From positions 12,896,001 to 12,960,000 of the forward strand of contig OU612073.1 of assembly GCA_914767715.1 (NCBI GenBank): a DNA stretch of 64,000 nucleotides, given 5' to 3'. The position numbers and the translations under genes are program-made. Source of the stretch: Membranipora membranacea. Taxonomy: Eukaryota > Bryozoa > Gymnolaemata > Cheilostomatida > Membraniporidae. Within the stretch, counting starts at the first letter, position 1. Each line of letters begins with the position of its first letter. The notes beneath the pieces are model-generated. The model was not told the origin of the DNA, did no database searches, and saw nothing but the letters and a program-made list of their open reading frames with translations. This document shows, piece after piece, positions 1 to 12,639 of the stretch.

Positions 1-59
1 TTTATGGAAACTGAAAAAAACACAACATTTTTATAATGGCGTATCTGTATATGTGTCAT

Positions 60-135
60 GAAAGTTAAAAAGTCTGTTTTTTTCCGTCCAGGCCCCCATG
101 TAGCCGATCTGCCGATATGGTTGACATTCTGTAAT
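60..135 (-). CDS. Possible C-terminal exon of the DUF4806 gene (uncertain)
   Basis: On the minus strand, downstream of the last secure DUF4806 exon, an acceptor-like TTACAG is followed by an open stretch containing SATWGPGRKKTDF. This loosely resembles the family's C-terminal 'W.G..GKK.F' motif. The usual 'LGG' helix before that motif is not visible, so this may be coincidence or a decayed exon. A second acceptor-like site lies within the first 15 bases of the window. Confidence 0.25.
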
Positions 136-364
136 TCGCCTTCTCTTTGCCGTTATGGTTAATAAGAGCAAACTAATTCGAGCACAGTCATGATTCATAT
201 CAGATGTAGATCATGTGCTGCAGAAATGATTCTTCCCTTGACCCCTGAACTCCAGGCCAAATCTAGCCACCCTTTTACATATCCACCTATTTTTGCAGCA
301 TGTTTGCTACCCAAAATTTTTGATATTGCAAATTAAAATACTGATTAACCACTGGTCTACTTAC

Positions 365-3300
365 AAACTGCTGATACTTGGTATCATCCTCTTTGAGTTG
401 CTCGTTGAAAAGCGTGAGCTCCTCTGGAGATTCCAGAGGGCTCTCAAACATGTCGAGTATGTTTTTCTCGACTGCGGAGCAACTGCCACTCTCTCCTCTC
501 TCAAGGTGTCTGATTATCTTGCTGACCTTCATATCAAGGTTTGTCAGCAACCCTATAGAAGAAATATGAACATCCATTCAACCAATTATTCACAAAGTTT
601 TTTCCAGCGATACAACCAAAGGCAAAGTCTTTTGTTTCGCAAAGAATATATTGGGGTACTTTGTCCTGTATTTGAGGGAAGACTGTGGATGAATTACTTT
701 GCCTGATTGTGTTGGTGTTGGCAGTAAGTGTCAGCCTAATAATTGACAAACAGATAAAAAAATGTATGATTTAGATCGAAATGGTCGCTGCCATCCAGGG
801 AGTATTAATCTATTTATCAACATTCAAATAACTCACTTTCAATTTTCTGATTTGATGTTTCCCCCAACTCCACACACGATTGTGAATATCCATCTACAAT
901 AAAAACTTGGAATTAAAATAATATCATAGTATTCCATTCAATGCTAAAAGTTCCTTATCAAGGTTCAACAGTTCAATCAGGAGTTGTCCACCATTTTTCA
1001 CAGAGGGGGACAACCCATAAGATATTTATGTATTTCGTTACTAATAGGGTTGTGTTGTTATAGTATACCATTGTTGAGCTGAAAAAGTGACCACTGAGCT
1101 TAAATCTAGTTACAGAACAAAGGTAGCGAGGTGGTCCACAGTTTTGATAGGAACAGATGATAAATATCCGTCTAGCGAACTTGACTGAGCTATTGTAGTC
1201 CGGAAATTACCGTATCGATTCGGATCAAGTTGGTCACATTTATCATCAGCAGCAAAATTGATTACTCTGCAGTGACCTCGGCCAATCTATTGGTTGGAAT
1301 TTATTCAAATATTTGACCAAATTATGTGAAAAGGATTTCAGATGATAAGTTTTCAAAAATCTTAAGCTTATCTGTATTCTTTTTGAAATTGTCCTGCTAT
1401 AGGTTCAATCCAACTTCATCTTACTGCAATGAACATGTTTTAAAGAGTGCACTGATATATTGAACCACCTATGCATGTTTCTGAGGCATTCCAATTAAGT
1501 GTTAGAAGCGAAGGCAGATCTCAGTTCCGGTCCAAAGTTGTCTGGCTATTATCTGTTCCAATATTATTCTCTCATTTGAGCAATACTGTTCAAGTCTCAG
1601 AAAAAAACTGGATACTGTATCTTTGTTGCAATGAGCCTGATTTTTGTACAGAGACTAAAAGGAGAAAGGGATACTTACGCGTACTAGCCGATGGTTCTGG
1701 ACTCATAATTCTGGGATTTTTTCTTTCGGAGTTGAAATGAGATCTTCATCTAAAAACAATGAATTCTTTTGCTAGCAGTCGATAAATTGTTAGGTACTTA
1801 TTCTGAAGTCGTATTTTCACTCTCTCTTAACTTAACAACAAAACAAAGTGGCTGCTTTTAATGTAGCTATGGATCAATGAACCGAAATGGATCCATGATA
1901 TTCATCTTTGGCAGAAACCATCTAAATATTGAACCCATGGTGGACGTTAACTGTCAACGGATGTTAGTTGATATTGAAGATACCAAGAGAGAAATAGACG
2001 TTTAGCACTTCTGGTGTATTTCAATTATTGTTCACAGATGGTCGGAGTTGTCAACCCATTTCCCGTGACATCGCAACTCCAAGGCAATGTCAAAAATAGA
2101 CTTGGCTGATAATAATGATCCCTTCCTGCGACTACAACAACGCCTGGATGATTGGGCTAGCTTATTGTGTTGCAAAAATCAGAGATATCGAATCATTGAA
2201 CATATATATTGGGAAGAGGCTGCCTCGAATAACATTATAGGTTATTAAATCAATTCTGAGTCAAGTGCATCTGGTGGGGCCCGCTATCATGATTCTTCTA
2301 TAATCGGTCTTTAAGTTGGTAATGCATTTTATCTCATGAATCAATCTTGAGTTATAACTCACCATGAGAGGTCTTTAGATCAAATGACGGTAGTGGTATA
2401 GCCATACTACTGCCATCATGTGTACTATTGTCATCATTTGCACCATTCCTCTCTTCTCCATCACCATCATCTTTAAAAAATTACAACTGAATTATTTTCT
2501 TAGTCAAATGATTGCACCGGGCACAAAATTGTTTATTATATGGACCATAACAAACCACAGATCATATTTAACGTATTGCCGGCAAGGGGTTTGAGTGCAA
2601 CAAATCGATAATGGTGCTCAATGTGGGATACATTTTAATATATATCACAGTATAAAGGAAATGCTGACTAGCAGCAAGACCTAGACCGGCCATAACGTGT
2701 ATAGTAATGATCAACTCACACCAAATACCAGATACCGGTACTGCAAATCATGCATACACATCATGACAGTGACCACTCCTTTCTGCTTGCTATCAGTTCC
2801 CAACCAAAGATTTAGTGGTCCTTTTCGCTACATAAACACACCAACCGCAACTGCATGCCCTAAATTAAATGTGAAAATAAAAGAATGCTGCATACACTTA
2901 CTAGGGTCCTTCTGAATTCGCTGGGGAGATGACAGAGTTTTTTTCCTCAAGCTTTGTTCACCAGCCTCTGTATCTACATAAACACAGTATTTTCAAACCA
3001 AAACATCAATGTTAACCTGTTTGTGGTATGAAATCATTAGTTCAGTCTGCGCTTGTTTACCAGAAATAAATTGCCTCGCCAATAGTTTATATTGACAACA
3101 TCCAACAACCCAAATACTTGTAAGAATTCCTAGAATAAATATCCTTGACTCTTTTTGCAAGGGAAATCTTAAGCAGGACCAATTTTTATGTAGCAGTACA
3201 GCGACCTGTGAAGCATCGAGATCAAACAGGACTAAATATATACATGTACAGTGCTGTTCCCTGAGTTTTCAATGGTCGCAAGCGCAGACACTTGATTTGA

Positions 3301-4669
3301 ATGTCAGGCCATGTGAATATTTCTTTGAATGATTGACAAATTTTTTTAGAATTACCCCATTCTGATTCCTGGTTGTTGAGGATAGAAAATTTTGATGTCT
3401 CAGCAACACAGAATAAGCAGTTGAAGAATTTTGGATAAGATTTTACCTTAATCCTTAGTGTAAATATTGATGCTTAGTGATAGTAACTAATTCAGACATA
3501 GGAAAGGACAGCCTTTAAACCGAACCATTACCTCCAACCTAACAGCAACCACATTGCTGGGGACATCAGTTATATTTATTTATAGTTTTATGTAAAGTTT
3601 AACTAACCAGTAGTGATATCATCCTTCTTTCTTGCTTGCGACTCATACACCTTGGCCTTTTCGTGGTCCTCTGGAAAGAAAATGCGTAACATTTTAGTGA
3701 GAGGGATGCTGGCATATGTTTGCAACACGATCTTGCTTAATACTGCAAACTTTTGTAGATTGAACTTAAGTTTGGCTCTATTGTGCATGCGGTGGTCATG
3801 TTATGTGTGCAGCGCTCAAATACATATGAATTGACTGAGGTTGCAACTCCGAGTTCCATCCTGTTACTGAGGATATATGTATCAGCTGTGCTTTTTTTTA
3901 AAATCTCTCATTTTAGAAATTATTTTTTGAGCTATAATCTCCGCTATAACCACCCTCGAAGATTAAAAGATTCCACAGCCGATAATACCAAGTGAATGGG
4001 ATATCCCACAAGAATTTATCGGCCTAATATAGTACTTTCCTATAGTGTGATGCAATCATGATAAATTATTGAAACCAATGCCGTAGACAATGTTAGCTTT
4101 GTCTCATTACCTGTAAGCTGCAATATCTTCGCGTCATACAACTTCCAATTGCCAATATCTGGAAATGCATGCTCCTTCCTGAGGCTTTTTCCGTTTGTGG
4201 TGGGTGGTGGCCAATAGCATTTCTGGAAAAAATAATCAGAGCAGCTGTTACACTAGTCAATAAGAAAGGAATCCAAGATAACATTTGGAATATCCACAGA
4301 TCAGTAAGGCATAGGCACTTGCGAGGCTTTGTCTTGTCAATCCATGTTGGCGCTGCTAAACACCAATGTATACCAAAAATCAGTATTTGGGGCATTTCAA
4401 CCATATGGCACTCTTTTCAAATGAACCAACTTGATAAATCTTAAAAAATAGATTTGAAATCATTAAAATAAAACTGCATATTTGAATATTGGAAATTTAA
4501 AAAAAAAAGGGTTTTGCTAAGAAAATTTATGACTCACCACAACTGAGTGTTTTAGCTTGTCCTTTTCCTTTAATAGAGTTGAGTTTTTGATCCAATTACT
4601 GCTACCAATGCTTACTTCCTCTCTTCCAATGGAGCTGACGATGTAATACAATGGTGCTTTTGGAGCCAT
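365..4669 (-). CDS. DUF4806-family protein, multi-exon, C-terminus not fully resolved
   Basis: I recognise this as the animal DUF4806 family, often transposon-related or nuclear; its biochemical role is unknown. Exons: 4538-4669 (ATG at 4669-4667), 4111-4222, 3608-3670, 2902-2973, 2363-2470, 837-893 and 365-552. All have GT-AG borders and the phases join without a break (0, then 1 through the middle). The N-terminal part reads MAPKAPLYYIVSSIG, then CYWPPPTTNGK and NWKLYDAKILQLT, followed by EDHEKAKVYESQ. This is the family's 'CYWPP...W..Y..KIL...D..KA' signature. The middle exons encode an acidic, low-complexity linker. Exon 365-552 encodes a helical segment with the family motif SPEELTLFNEQLKEDDTKYQ. 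The last C-terminal exon should lie below 365; a stretch near 60-135 reads SATWGPGRKKTDF and could be it, but the join is not secure and the gene may run off the window. A stop-containing optional exon lies at 1679-1749. Confidence 0.82.
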
Positions 4670-4699
4670 TTTGCTGTACTAGTTTGAGAGACTGAAGTT

Positions 4700-6830
4700 G
4701 TTTTCAGATTAGATTTCAATTGAATGAGGTATCCTATGATGGCACAAGTGGTTGATGCCAGCTACAATTATTCGGCTGGCTGTGCTTGACAAGTCTCAAG
4801 GGTGCTTATCAATAGTGGTCAATTATAAAATGTTTTGACCACATATTGTAACAACACAATTCTTGAAATAAGCTCTATTTCACATAACCCTGTGATTTTT
4901 TCATCTGGGTGTATGAAACTGTTGTCTGTGTTCATCATGAATAGAAAGTCGACACATGAAGATGTTGTCTCTTTGTGTACCTTAGTAGAACAAGAAGCCC
5001 AAACGAGTTTTGGTGGCTCCAACCATGTGTGCATAGGAATGATATAGGGTAGAATTGCTATAACTATATGAGATTATCAATAGGCTAATTGTGTCAGACA
5101 CAGATCATAAATATTTAATTGATTAAAATATATATTTCGCACAAAATTTAAATAAGATAGGGAGAGTGGGTAAATTAGACAGAATGATGACTCGTATACT
5201 CATTTCCCTGCAAACGTTTAAAAGTCGAATATAAAACTTTCCGAAATAACCAGGTAACAAGTGTCAAATTAATGGCCAAATTATTCACTCAAAAGATCAA
5301 AGCTTGTTTGGAGATGTACTATTTAATTAGTATTATGCTATTGCTTGGAAATCATGCTTTGACATGCTTGGACATGCAAGTAGTTAGGTACTGCCTATAA
5401 TCTGGCAAACATCGAAAAAGCGGAACCAAATCACAGAAAAAGACTGTGTGTTGATTACCTGACACCATGACACCAAGTGCCCGCGATTGGGTAAAACATC
5501 TGAACAGTCGGAAAATACTGTAAAATTTTAGCAAGAAGTTTTATGCTAGGGTTAAATGCATGATGTCACAGGATGCCAGAGGATTGACACTGAGCTAGGT
5601 CAATGTGATCCATATGTGCTATTTATAAATTTTGCTATTTATAGATAATATCATAGGTCCTGATATCATAAGGTATTTGTTGTGGTCTACACAATGATCA
5701 TTCGTGTAGTGCCTCTGTATTATGCAGTTAGCACAATTGCAGTTAGCAGTTGCAGTAAGCATAATTAATCAACAGTGCACTGCAGTGCTAATTCATGTCA
5801 TAATGTCTATACTAGTGTCATGAAACACACATCAACATTGAACAAAATGCTGCTGTATAGCAATTTTGACAGTTTTTTCACTCGCCAATATAATTTGCTT
5901 TTCATTTAAGTAGACTTTTTAATTTCATGTCGTTTTTTTATTTCATTCATCGCTCAGAAATAATCAATAAGTAATAAATTATATCAAGTCTCAACCTTTT
6001 CCTGTTTCTTTACAAACAAAGAAATAGTTTTCTTTGGCACTCCACAGATTATTACATGTGATGTGTTATATTGATTCCGATTTTCTTTATCGTTTTTTTG
6101 CACAACTCCATACTCTCTTAATTCTATCACAGCAGAATAGGAATGCAGCAGTATACAAGGGTATAAAAATTATCAAAAATTTTAGTTGACACCCTAGCCT
6201 CAATTAATCGTCCTGGGTCCATATAAAAAGCATGGATGAAGATTTGTCGAGCTTAAATTAGACTAGGAACTGGTAACAATTAGGAACTGGTAACAGTTAA
6301 AAATAAATTATTGAGCAGTAGAATGTGGCGAAAACTATGAGAACCCTCCCCCCTGTACGTACAGATTTATGTGGCCTAAAAACCTTGTTCATAGACCCTT
6401 GGTCAACTTTGGGCTTACTGCTTATTTTGCAGTCACTATTATCTGTCCTTATATTGAACTGTTGAAATTGTTTACATCATAAGAATTTTGAAACGCGTGG
6501 CTGCTGAATCAATCAGTGTGTGGTTTTAGGGAATGTTGGATGAGCCAATTACTTAGCCTATGGAAATTGAATAATGCGAGATATTATCATGCATAGTCTG
6601 TAAGCTAGTAAATCTTGCACCTAAGTGTATGACTCTGACTTATTCAATAGAAAGTGCATTCCGTAATGATTCTGTCTAAACAGACAGAGGATTTGTACAC
6701 TATTTCCACAGTCCCTGAGTTCATAAAAAGGACAACATAGTCGAAGATTAACCTCCAGCAGTGACAGTTGCCAGATCATGTCAAATGCAAATGCAAAAAA
6801 TTATTGCTACACTCAACAGCATTATGATCA
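4700..6830. other. Intergenic; no gene seen
   Basis: AT-rich sequence with many stops in all frames. I see no exon with matching splice sites and no clear repeat. A small imperfect duplication (ggaactggtaaca, twice) lies near 6265-6295. Confidence 0.5.
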
Positions 6831-6833
6831 CAT

Positions 6834-6872
6834 CACAGAGTAAGGATATATATATATATATATGTATGTATA

Positions 6873-6905
<33 letters not shown>

Positions 6906-6917
6906 CCTTACTCTGTG
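6834..6917. repeat. Palindromic (TA)n microsatellite
   Basis: A TA/TG-rich run is bracketed by perfectly inverted arms: CACAGAGTAAGGATATATAT on the left and its complement on the right. The whole 84 bp can fold into one hairpin. It ends only 8 bp before the target duplication of the transposon at 6935. Confidence 0.85.
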
Positions 6918-6934
6918 ATCACATGCAGGTAGCG

Positions 6935-7399
6935 TACCTGACAAGTCTCCCTTTTTGGTAGGGAGGCTTCCAGTTTTTAGGGGTAATTCCCATCCCCTCC
7001 CTATCCCCCTTTCTCCTCCCTTTTTCAGCTTCCTTTACTCAGAAAGTTTTTGAAGCTACCCTTTGCAAGAGTTACTGTGTTCTCCTACCATCACAGTACA
7101 CATACCTATGTATTTGCTTATTAACACTACGTATTGTAAGTGGCTATTCAATATTCGAGCCTTACCTACCAGTGTTGTTAAGGCTGCTCCTCCCAAGTTG
7201 GTTAAATCAAGACAATTTCATCCACATAATGAGGTAAAATTATGCAATTAATAAAACTTACAGTCAAGTTTTGGCTTGGAAATATTATCCACTAAGCTTA
7301 AATTGCATCCACACTCTTGGACGCAGAGTGGTAGTCCGGGTTTATAGTTCGTCCTTGGAGACCTCCTGATTTCTGGGTCTGCCAACTTGTCATGTATGA
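6935..7399. mobile_element. Non-autonomous inverted-repeat element, CATACTTGCCAAG-type family, copy 1
   Basis: The left end reads TACCTGACAAGTCTCCC. The right end, on the complement, reads TCATACATGACAAGTTGG. Both resemble the TIRs of the elements at 19311 and 29606. CAGGTAGCG is present directly on both sides (6926-6934 and 7400-7408), as expected for an 8-9 bp target duplication. No transposase is encoded. The minus-strand open stretch at 7248-7475 overlaps the right end and is most likely incidental. Confidence 0.6.
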
Positions 7400-7409
7400 C
7401 AGGTAGCGT

Positions 7410-10400
7410 TACACCATACCTGCATGTGATTGATCGATCATTATCAAGGCAAAGGATTTTCATGATGTTTATCACTTTGGTCTTATGACTGTCATCACAC
7501 TTTTCAGCCAGATGAAACCTAGCCAGTAATGGTTTGATAATCTGACCTTGAGGTTACATAATACTCAGCCTAATTATATTCACTCATGTTACCTCTTAAT
7601 TAAAATATAAGGGCCATGTCCTAGGATACTAGACCAAGTTTGGTCCATTTGCCTGCATTCCGAGTCGCTACTGATCAACTGGTTACCCGCAGGCTGACCA
7701 GTGGAAGAGAGCAACAGGAATGTTCTATAGTATACCGCCACACCCCAAAGTTACATAATATAGGCCTATTTCATGTAAATGACAATACTAGATGATGTAT
7801 GTTTATTTACATTGACAATTTTATAACTGAATGAATGGACAGTCAATCATCAACCTATTCAACAGTGGGATCAGAAGCTTAGCAGTGAATTGTATTAGCC
7901 CAGTGTTATAATCATAATAATCAGAGGGTCTCAACAAACTGTCCCTTATTTAGCACAGATTGAACTGAGGCCAAATTAACACAGAATTTATTAGCCCATG
8001 CTCATCTGTGATTTTCTCTTGTTCAAAGTCAGCTAAGCTCCGTAGTTTTTTCACAATAAAATTCAGCTGTGTCTGCTCAAGCTAATTTAATTGATCTCCC
8101 TCAGAAAAAACACATCGTTGATATACAGGCGGCCGATTAAGGTGCTGTCATTTGGAATACTTATGTCATGCTTTAGGTTATTAGGTATGATACAAGGCAG
8201 AATTATTCCTGATCTAATTGACAAGCACCTTGATTGTATGATAAGATAGATTACAACAAAAAACAACCCACAGGCAGCCCTTAATGGCGTTTGGGATGGC
8301 GATCGTGGCTGTAGGTTGCATACTATTTAGGTTGACTGCTTTATTCTTTTAGTAATCTGCTTGTGAATTTTCACCTGAGACAATCCTACAAAACCCAGTC
8401 AATGCAATGCAAAGGCCCAAAATTGCTCTCTAGGCTTTGGGGCCGGGGCTCTGCGCCAAACCCCGTTGGGTGGGCTTCCAGCGCCCCCTAACCCCTCAGC
8501 TGGGTTTACTTAGGTGCTTTGGTAAAAGATGGCAGGGTCACAATCAAAAGGGAGAAATCCACCTTGTAAATCATACTCTTAGGCATCATTTCTATAGTAT
8601 GTATCGCTAGAATTTCAATTTCTGATTTTTAAATGTGAGCTTTTTACCTTCAGCGCAGACAGCCATGTATAAACGTGATACCAAAATAACTAATTTGTTG
8701 TCTAGATTGCCGAATTGTAATGGAGGCGGAAGTTTTAGGGATACACTTGTAATACATTGTGAACTGATAAATTGCTTGATTGATTGACGGTATTTATCCT
8801 CCAACACTTCGCCAGCAAAGTTCTTTTGTTGGACTTACCCTTGATTAATTAATTTCTATGTAAGTGTGAGGAGCAAACCCTATCAATCATTATGCATGTC
8901 TCAAAGTTGAATTGTTGTTTGCTGAGATTTCAAAGTGAACATGTAAATGTGATAATTTTTGTACTAAATGTACTTTATAAATTCGTTTAAATTTTAGGAA
9001 GACTGAAAACCAGATTTTAACTTCAAACCATGACTATGTAGTGCAAGGGTGTCCAAATTGAGGCCCACAACTAGCAAATTTAAGTGGCTCAATTGCCATC
9101 GTGACACTCTACAAACGGCGATAATTCGTGCGGGGCGCAAATGTCCTGATAACTCATACCATGCAACATGGTCTGTTTTCTGAAAAAACATACATGGATT
9201 GGCCTACAACTGAATAGAGAACAGAACTAGAGAACATCAGTCTGCAAGAAAAGGACACCAAAAAAATTCCCACTTGTTGAATTAGTTCTCTACATCAAAA
9301 ATAATTACAATACGCCGCTGAATGGTTGTGATTCTCCCGTTTTTATAAGCCGCCCTCTTATTCGCTTATTTGCTAATTTTCCGAATGGAATCAGTTTTGA
9401 AAAATCCTCAACCAGGACATGTGATTATTTGGATTAGTCAGTTCACTAGCCCCAAAAATTATTTCCTCATGCATTGTTCAAAATAATGAAGCAAAATATT
9501 TGTTATGGGGCCTCCTAGCGACTATCAATAATCACCAAGCATAACTACTCTTGGCCCACGGACATTTTCTAAACTGCGAATATGACCTATGGTAGGACAA
9601 GTTTGGGCACCTATGATGTGGTGATAACTATTGTTTATTGTTGGTTTGCCTGCAAACTATTTCTACCCTGACTGCCTTCAGGTCAAATCTAGCCATAGTG
9701 GTCAATCAGGATTAACGATCCGATTGTGCCCTTCTCAGAGTTTTCTCCTCACACTAGATCAAGAAAAGCTTCGAGCATCGCTTTTTTTTAAATATAATTT
9801 CCACTTATTCAGACAACACCAGGCCCTAAAAGTAATTCGTTAGTGCCCAATGAGCAATCCCTCAGGTGAAGAACAATTATTGCATGGTTTGGAATCCTTG
9901 AACCTTATGAATTTATTCGAACAATGTAAAAATGTGATTTTTTATGCAAGTGGGAGCAACTCTTTGTTAAGCGTGTGCATAAAATTGTTTACAATAGTTT
10001 TTCTCCTAATTCAAGGATTTCTATTCTACAGTTATTTATGTTGAAGCAAGCAAAGCAATTAATTGAATATAGGGCAGTTGCTGTGCCCACGCGTACGGGA
10101 TGTAATTTTGTGTTATTAAATGTATGGCTGATTGTCTTTGTGACATCAGATTTTAAACCTTGAAACAGAAATAGCGGTAGTTCTCAAACTTGATACGCTG
10201 CTGTGCCCATTCCTGTATAGTCAACAAAAAGTCATATTGTATGATTCCTATCTTCCAATTTAAAGCAGCTAATATTATTGTACATGATCTTCCTACATGA
10301 AGTTAAAATTCGGATGGCATGTGGTCCAACCAGTTTGCGTACGGAATTGTAGCATCTGTGTATAATTCCTGGGTTATGCTTAGATGATAAACGTAATGCA

Positions 10401-11150
10401 GTCCCAAATGACATTATGGTTCATGAGAGAACAACTCCCAATTCATCATCGGATGTTAATTTTGCAAAGCCCATGTGACATACGCATAAAATGAGGGTTA
10501 GAAATGTCAATTTTTCAGAACAAATTAGAACTGGTATGGTGGTTATTATTCGCACTGCTTGTGGACATATGGTTGACGGTGAACATGATATGAACTCGCA
10601 ACACAAACATAAAACCTCGTTAAACTCAGCTGCGTGCCTTGCAGCAAAATACAGCCAATCGTCAAAGCCTAGCATGATGGGCCGCAGCATGACTATCAAC
10701 CTTTCACAAAAAGTTGTTCAATCCTGTACACCACACTCAACCGGACGTTGACCCAAGCCTCATTAGCCTAAAATCCTCCCACAACTAAAAATATGCTATT
10801 CAAATGGTGGAAACCACTTATTCACACACAAGTTGCAGTCAGAATAAATGTTTCTAAACAGATAAAATGAAAGATAATAAAATATACTATCTGTAATATC
10901 TATTAATAAAGTTTTGCAAAGCTCTGACACACAGTAATCATATAATTACTGATGATTATTCATTGATATTGTTTTGATCAGGTTACAAAATGATTTTGAG
11001 AGAACAATTTTACACCTGTTTTGCCATGATGTTATTGCTGGATAAGCTTCAAGAAGTTGTAGTGATGTCGTTCCACGAAGTCATTCAGAACATTAACCGA
11101 GTGTCATGAAAGCATTTTTGTCAAATTGCCATATAGTCAATTCCACTAGA
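7410..11150. other. Intergenic; no gene supported
   Basis: No convincing exon. A GC-richer patch at 8430-8515 (GGGGCTCTGCGCCAAACCCC) resembles a transposon interior motif also present at 29680-29740. Short open stretches on both strands near 10230-10750 lack splice signals or a recognisable domain. Confidence 0.45.
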
Positions 11151-11410
11151 TGTTACAGTAACAGTCGGTGCACCTTGTTACGACAAGGACATGGCATATC
11201 AATCATGCTGGATATTATATCCGAGTTATCATAGCATTTTTGAAAACTTCTCGTTAGAACGTTATGTCACAACAGGTGGATAATGTTACACAAAATTGTT
11301 AAAACAAAGACATTGGATATCAATATTGCTATATATTATATTGGAGTTATGGGAACATTTTGGATAGCTTGTCGTTAGAGCGTTATGTCAAAACTTGCTG
11401 ATAATGTAAC
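11151..11410. repeat. Two-copy imperfect tandem repeat, about 130 bp
   Basis: The segment from 11151 (GTTACAGTAAC ... CGTTAGAACGTTATGTCACAAC) recurs from about 11285 (GTTACACAAAAT ... CGTTAGAGCGTTATGTCAAAAC). The order of words is the same: GACATnGnATATCAAT, TATTATAT, GAGTTAT, TCGTTAGAnCGTTATGTCA. It does not look protein-coding. Confidence 0.65.
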
Positions 11411-12630
11411 AAAAGATAATTTTGTGAGGTGATGGGAATAACATATTGAGGCGATGTTTTAAACACAATAATATGATATCTCCAATGAGCTGCGTTTCAG
11501 CAAGTCAACCCGATATCATACAACAATATCAGGGAGTATGCTCTTGAATTCAATTGCCCGATCACAACATTATCACGAGGTACAAAACATTTTAAAAACA
11601 TTTTGCGTTTGCTGGGTTGATGCAGCAAGCCTCATGGTTGGCGGCCATCTTTTATAAACACAAATGCTCTACACTGTCAATGGCTAAGCATCAAAATTAT
11701 CCATTTTGATTGGCTAAATGTTGCCAAGTAACTTGTGCAAGTTAGTTCTGCAGAAATATTGTAGAATCTGCATCAGAAAATAATTTTAGCAAAACATTTA
11801 TTGCCCCACTTATGGAATAGTACCACTTCAAAAATCCAAAGAATAATAAATATCATTTGATTATTTGCTATTATTTTTCTCTGTTCATCATCCTTACACA
11901 CAATGAAACAATAGTGAGGTGCTGCTGCTGGCCTATTACCACACTACTGCTCGAACTCTATCTTAAATCTATAAATTTGAAGTCCTTGAGTTTTGTTTAA
12001 TTTTGTGTCATTTGGCTAAAGGTAATGTTCCGATGTCTGGTGACCTGAGATGAACCCTTTGTTGTTTTCAATAATCTTGACAATAATAGATAATTAATTG
12101 ACAGCTTATTGTGTCAATTTGACAAATGACAAATGTGTTTAACCCTTAAATTTTGCACTCAAGATCCATCAATCATAATTAGTTGACACAAGCTCAGTAC
12201 AGTTCACTTATTAATAACAAATCATTTGAGAATAAAGATACTTCAATGCCATGTTGTGTAAGCGATCGTGTTGTGTAAGCGATCGTTGCACATTCGGAAG
12301 AAAATATGGCTGCTCTTATACCCTAAGGTAATTATAAAACATGATGTTCTTCATGATGATTACATAAGAAAATGTCATCTGACAGTTGTTTTATGTTTTG
12401 AACATAATATCATCACGCATGATGGTAAAATCACGAAAAGATAGGTAGCAGACCCCTGCTGCGAATAGGATTCATTTCCATCTGACAATGCCGCTCATTT
12501 CCCGGGACGGGCAGACGGTCAATGGTTGTCGGCATGTTTGCTATTGTTTTGATAACAAACTCTGTAATGTATTCAGTTGATTGGTTCAATGCATAGTTGT
12601 TGAATTGTCAGTATTGAAATCTTATTGAAT
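11411..12630. other. Intergenic; no gene seen
   Basis: AT-rich non-coding sequence. The only structure noticed is a short perfect duplication of TTGTGTAAGCGATCGT at about 12253-12287. Confidence 0.5.
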
Positions 12631-12639
12631 CATGCTCGA

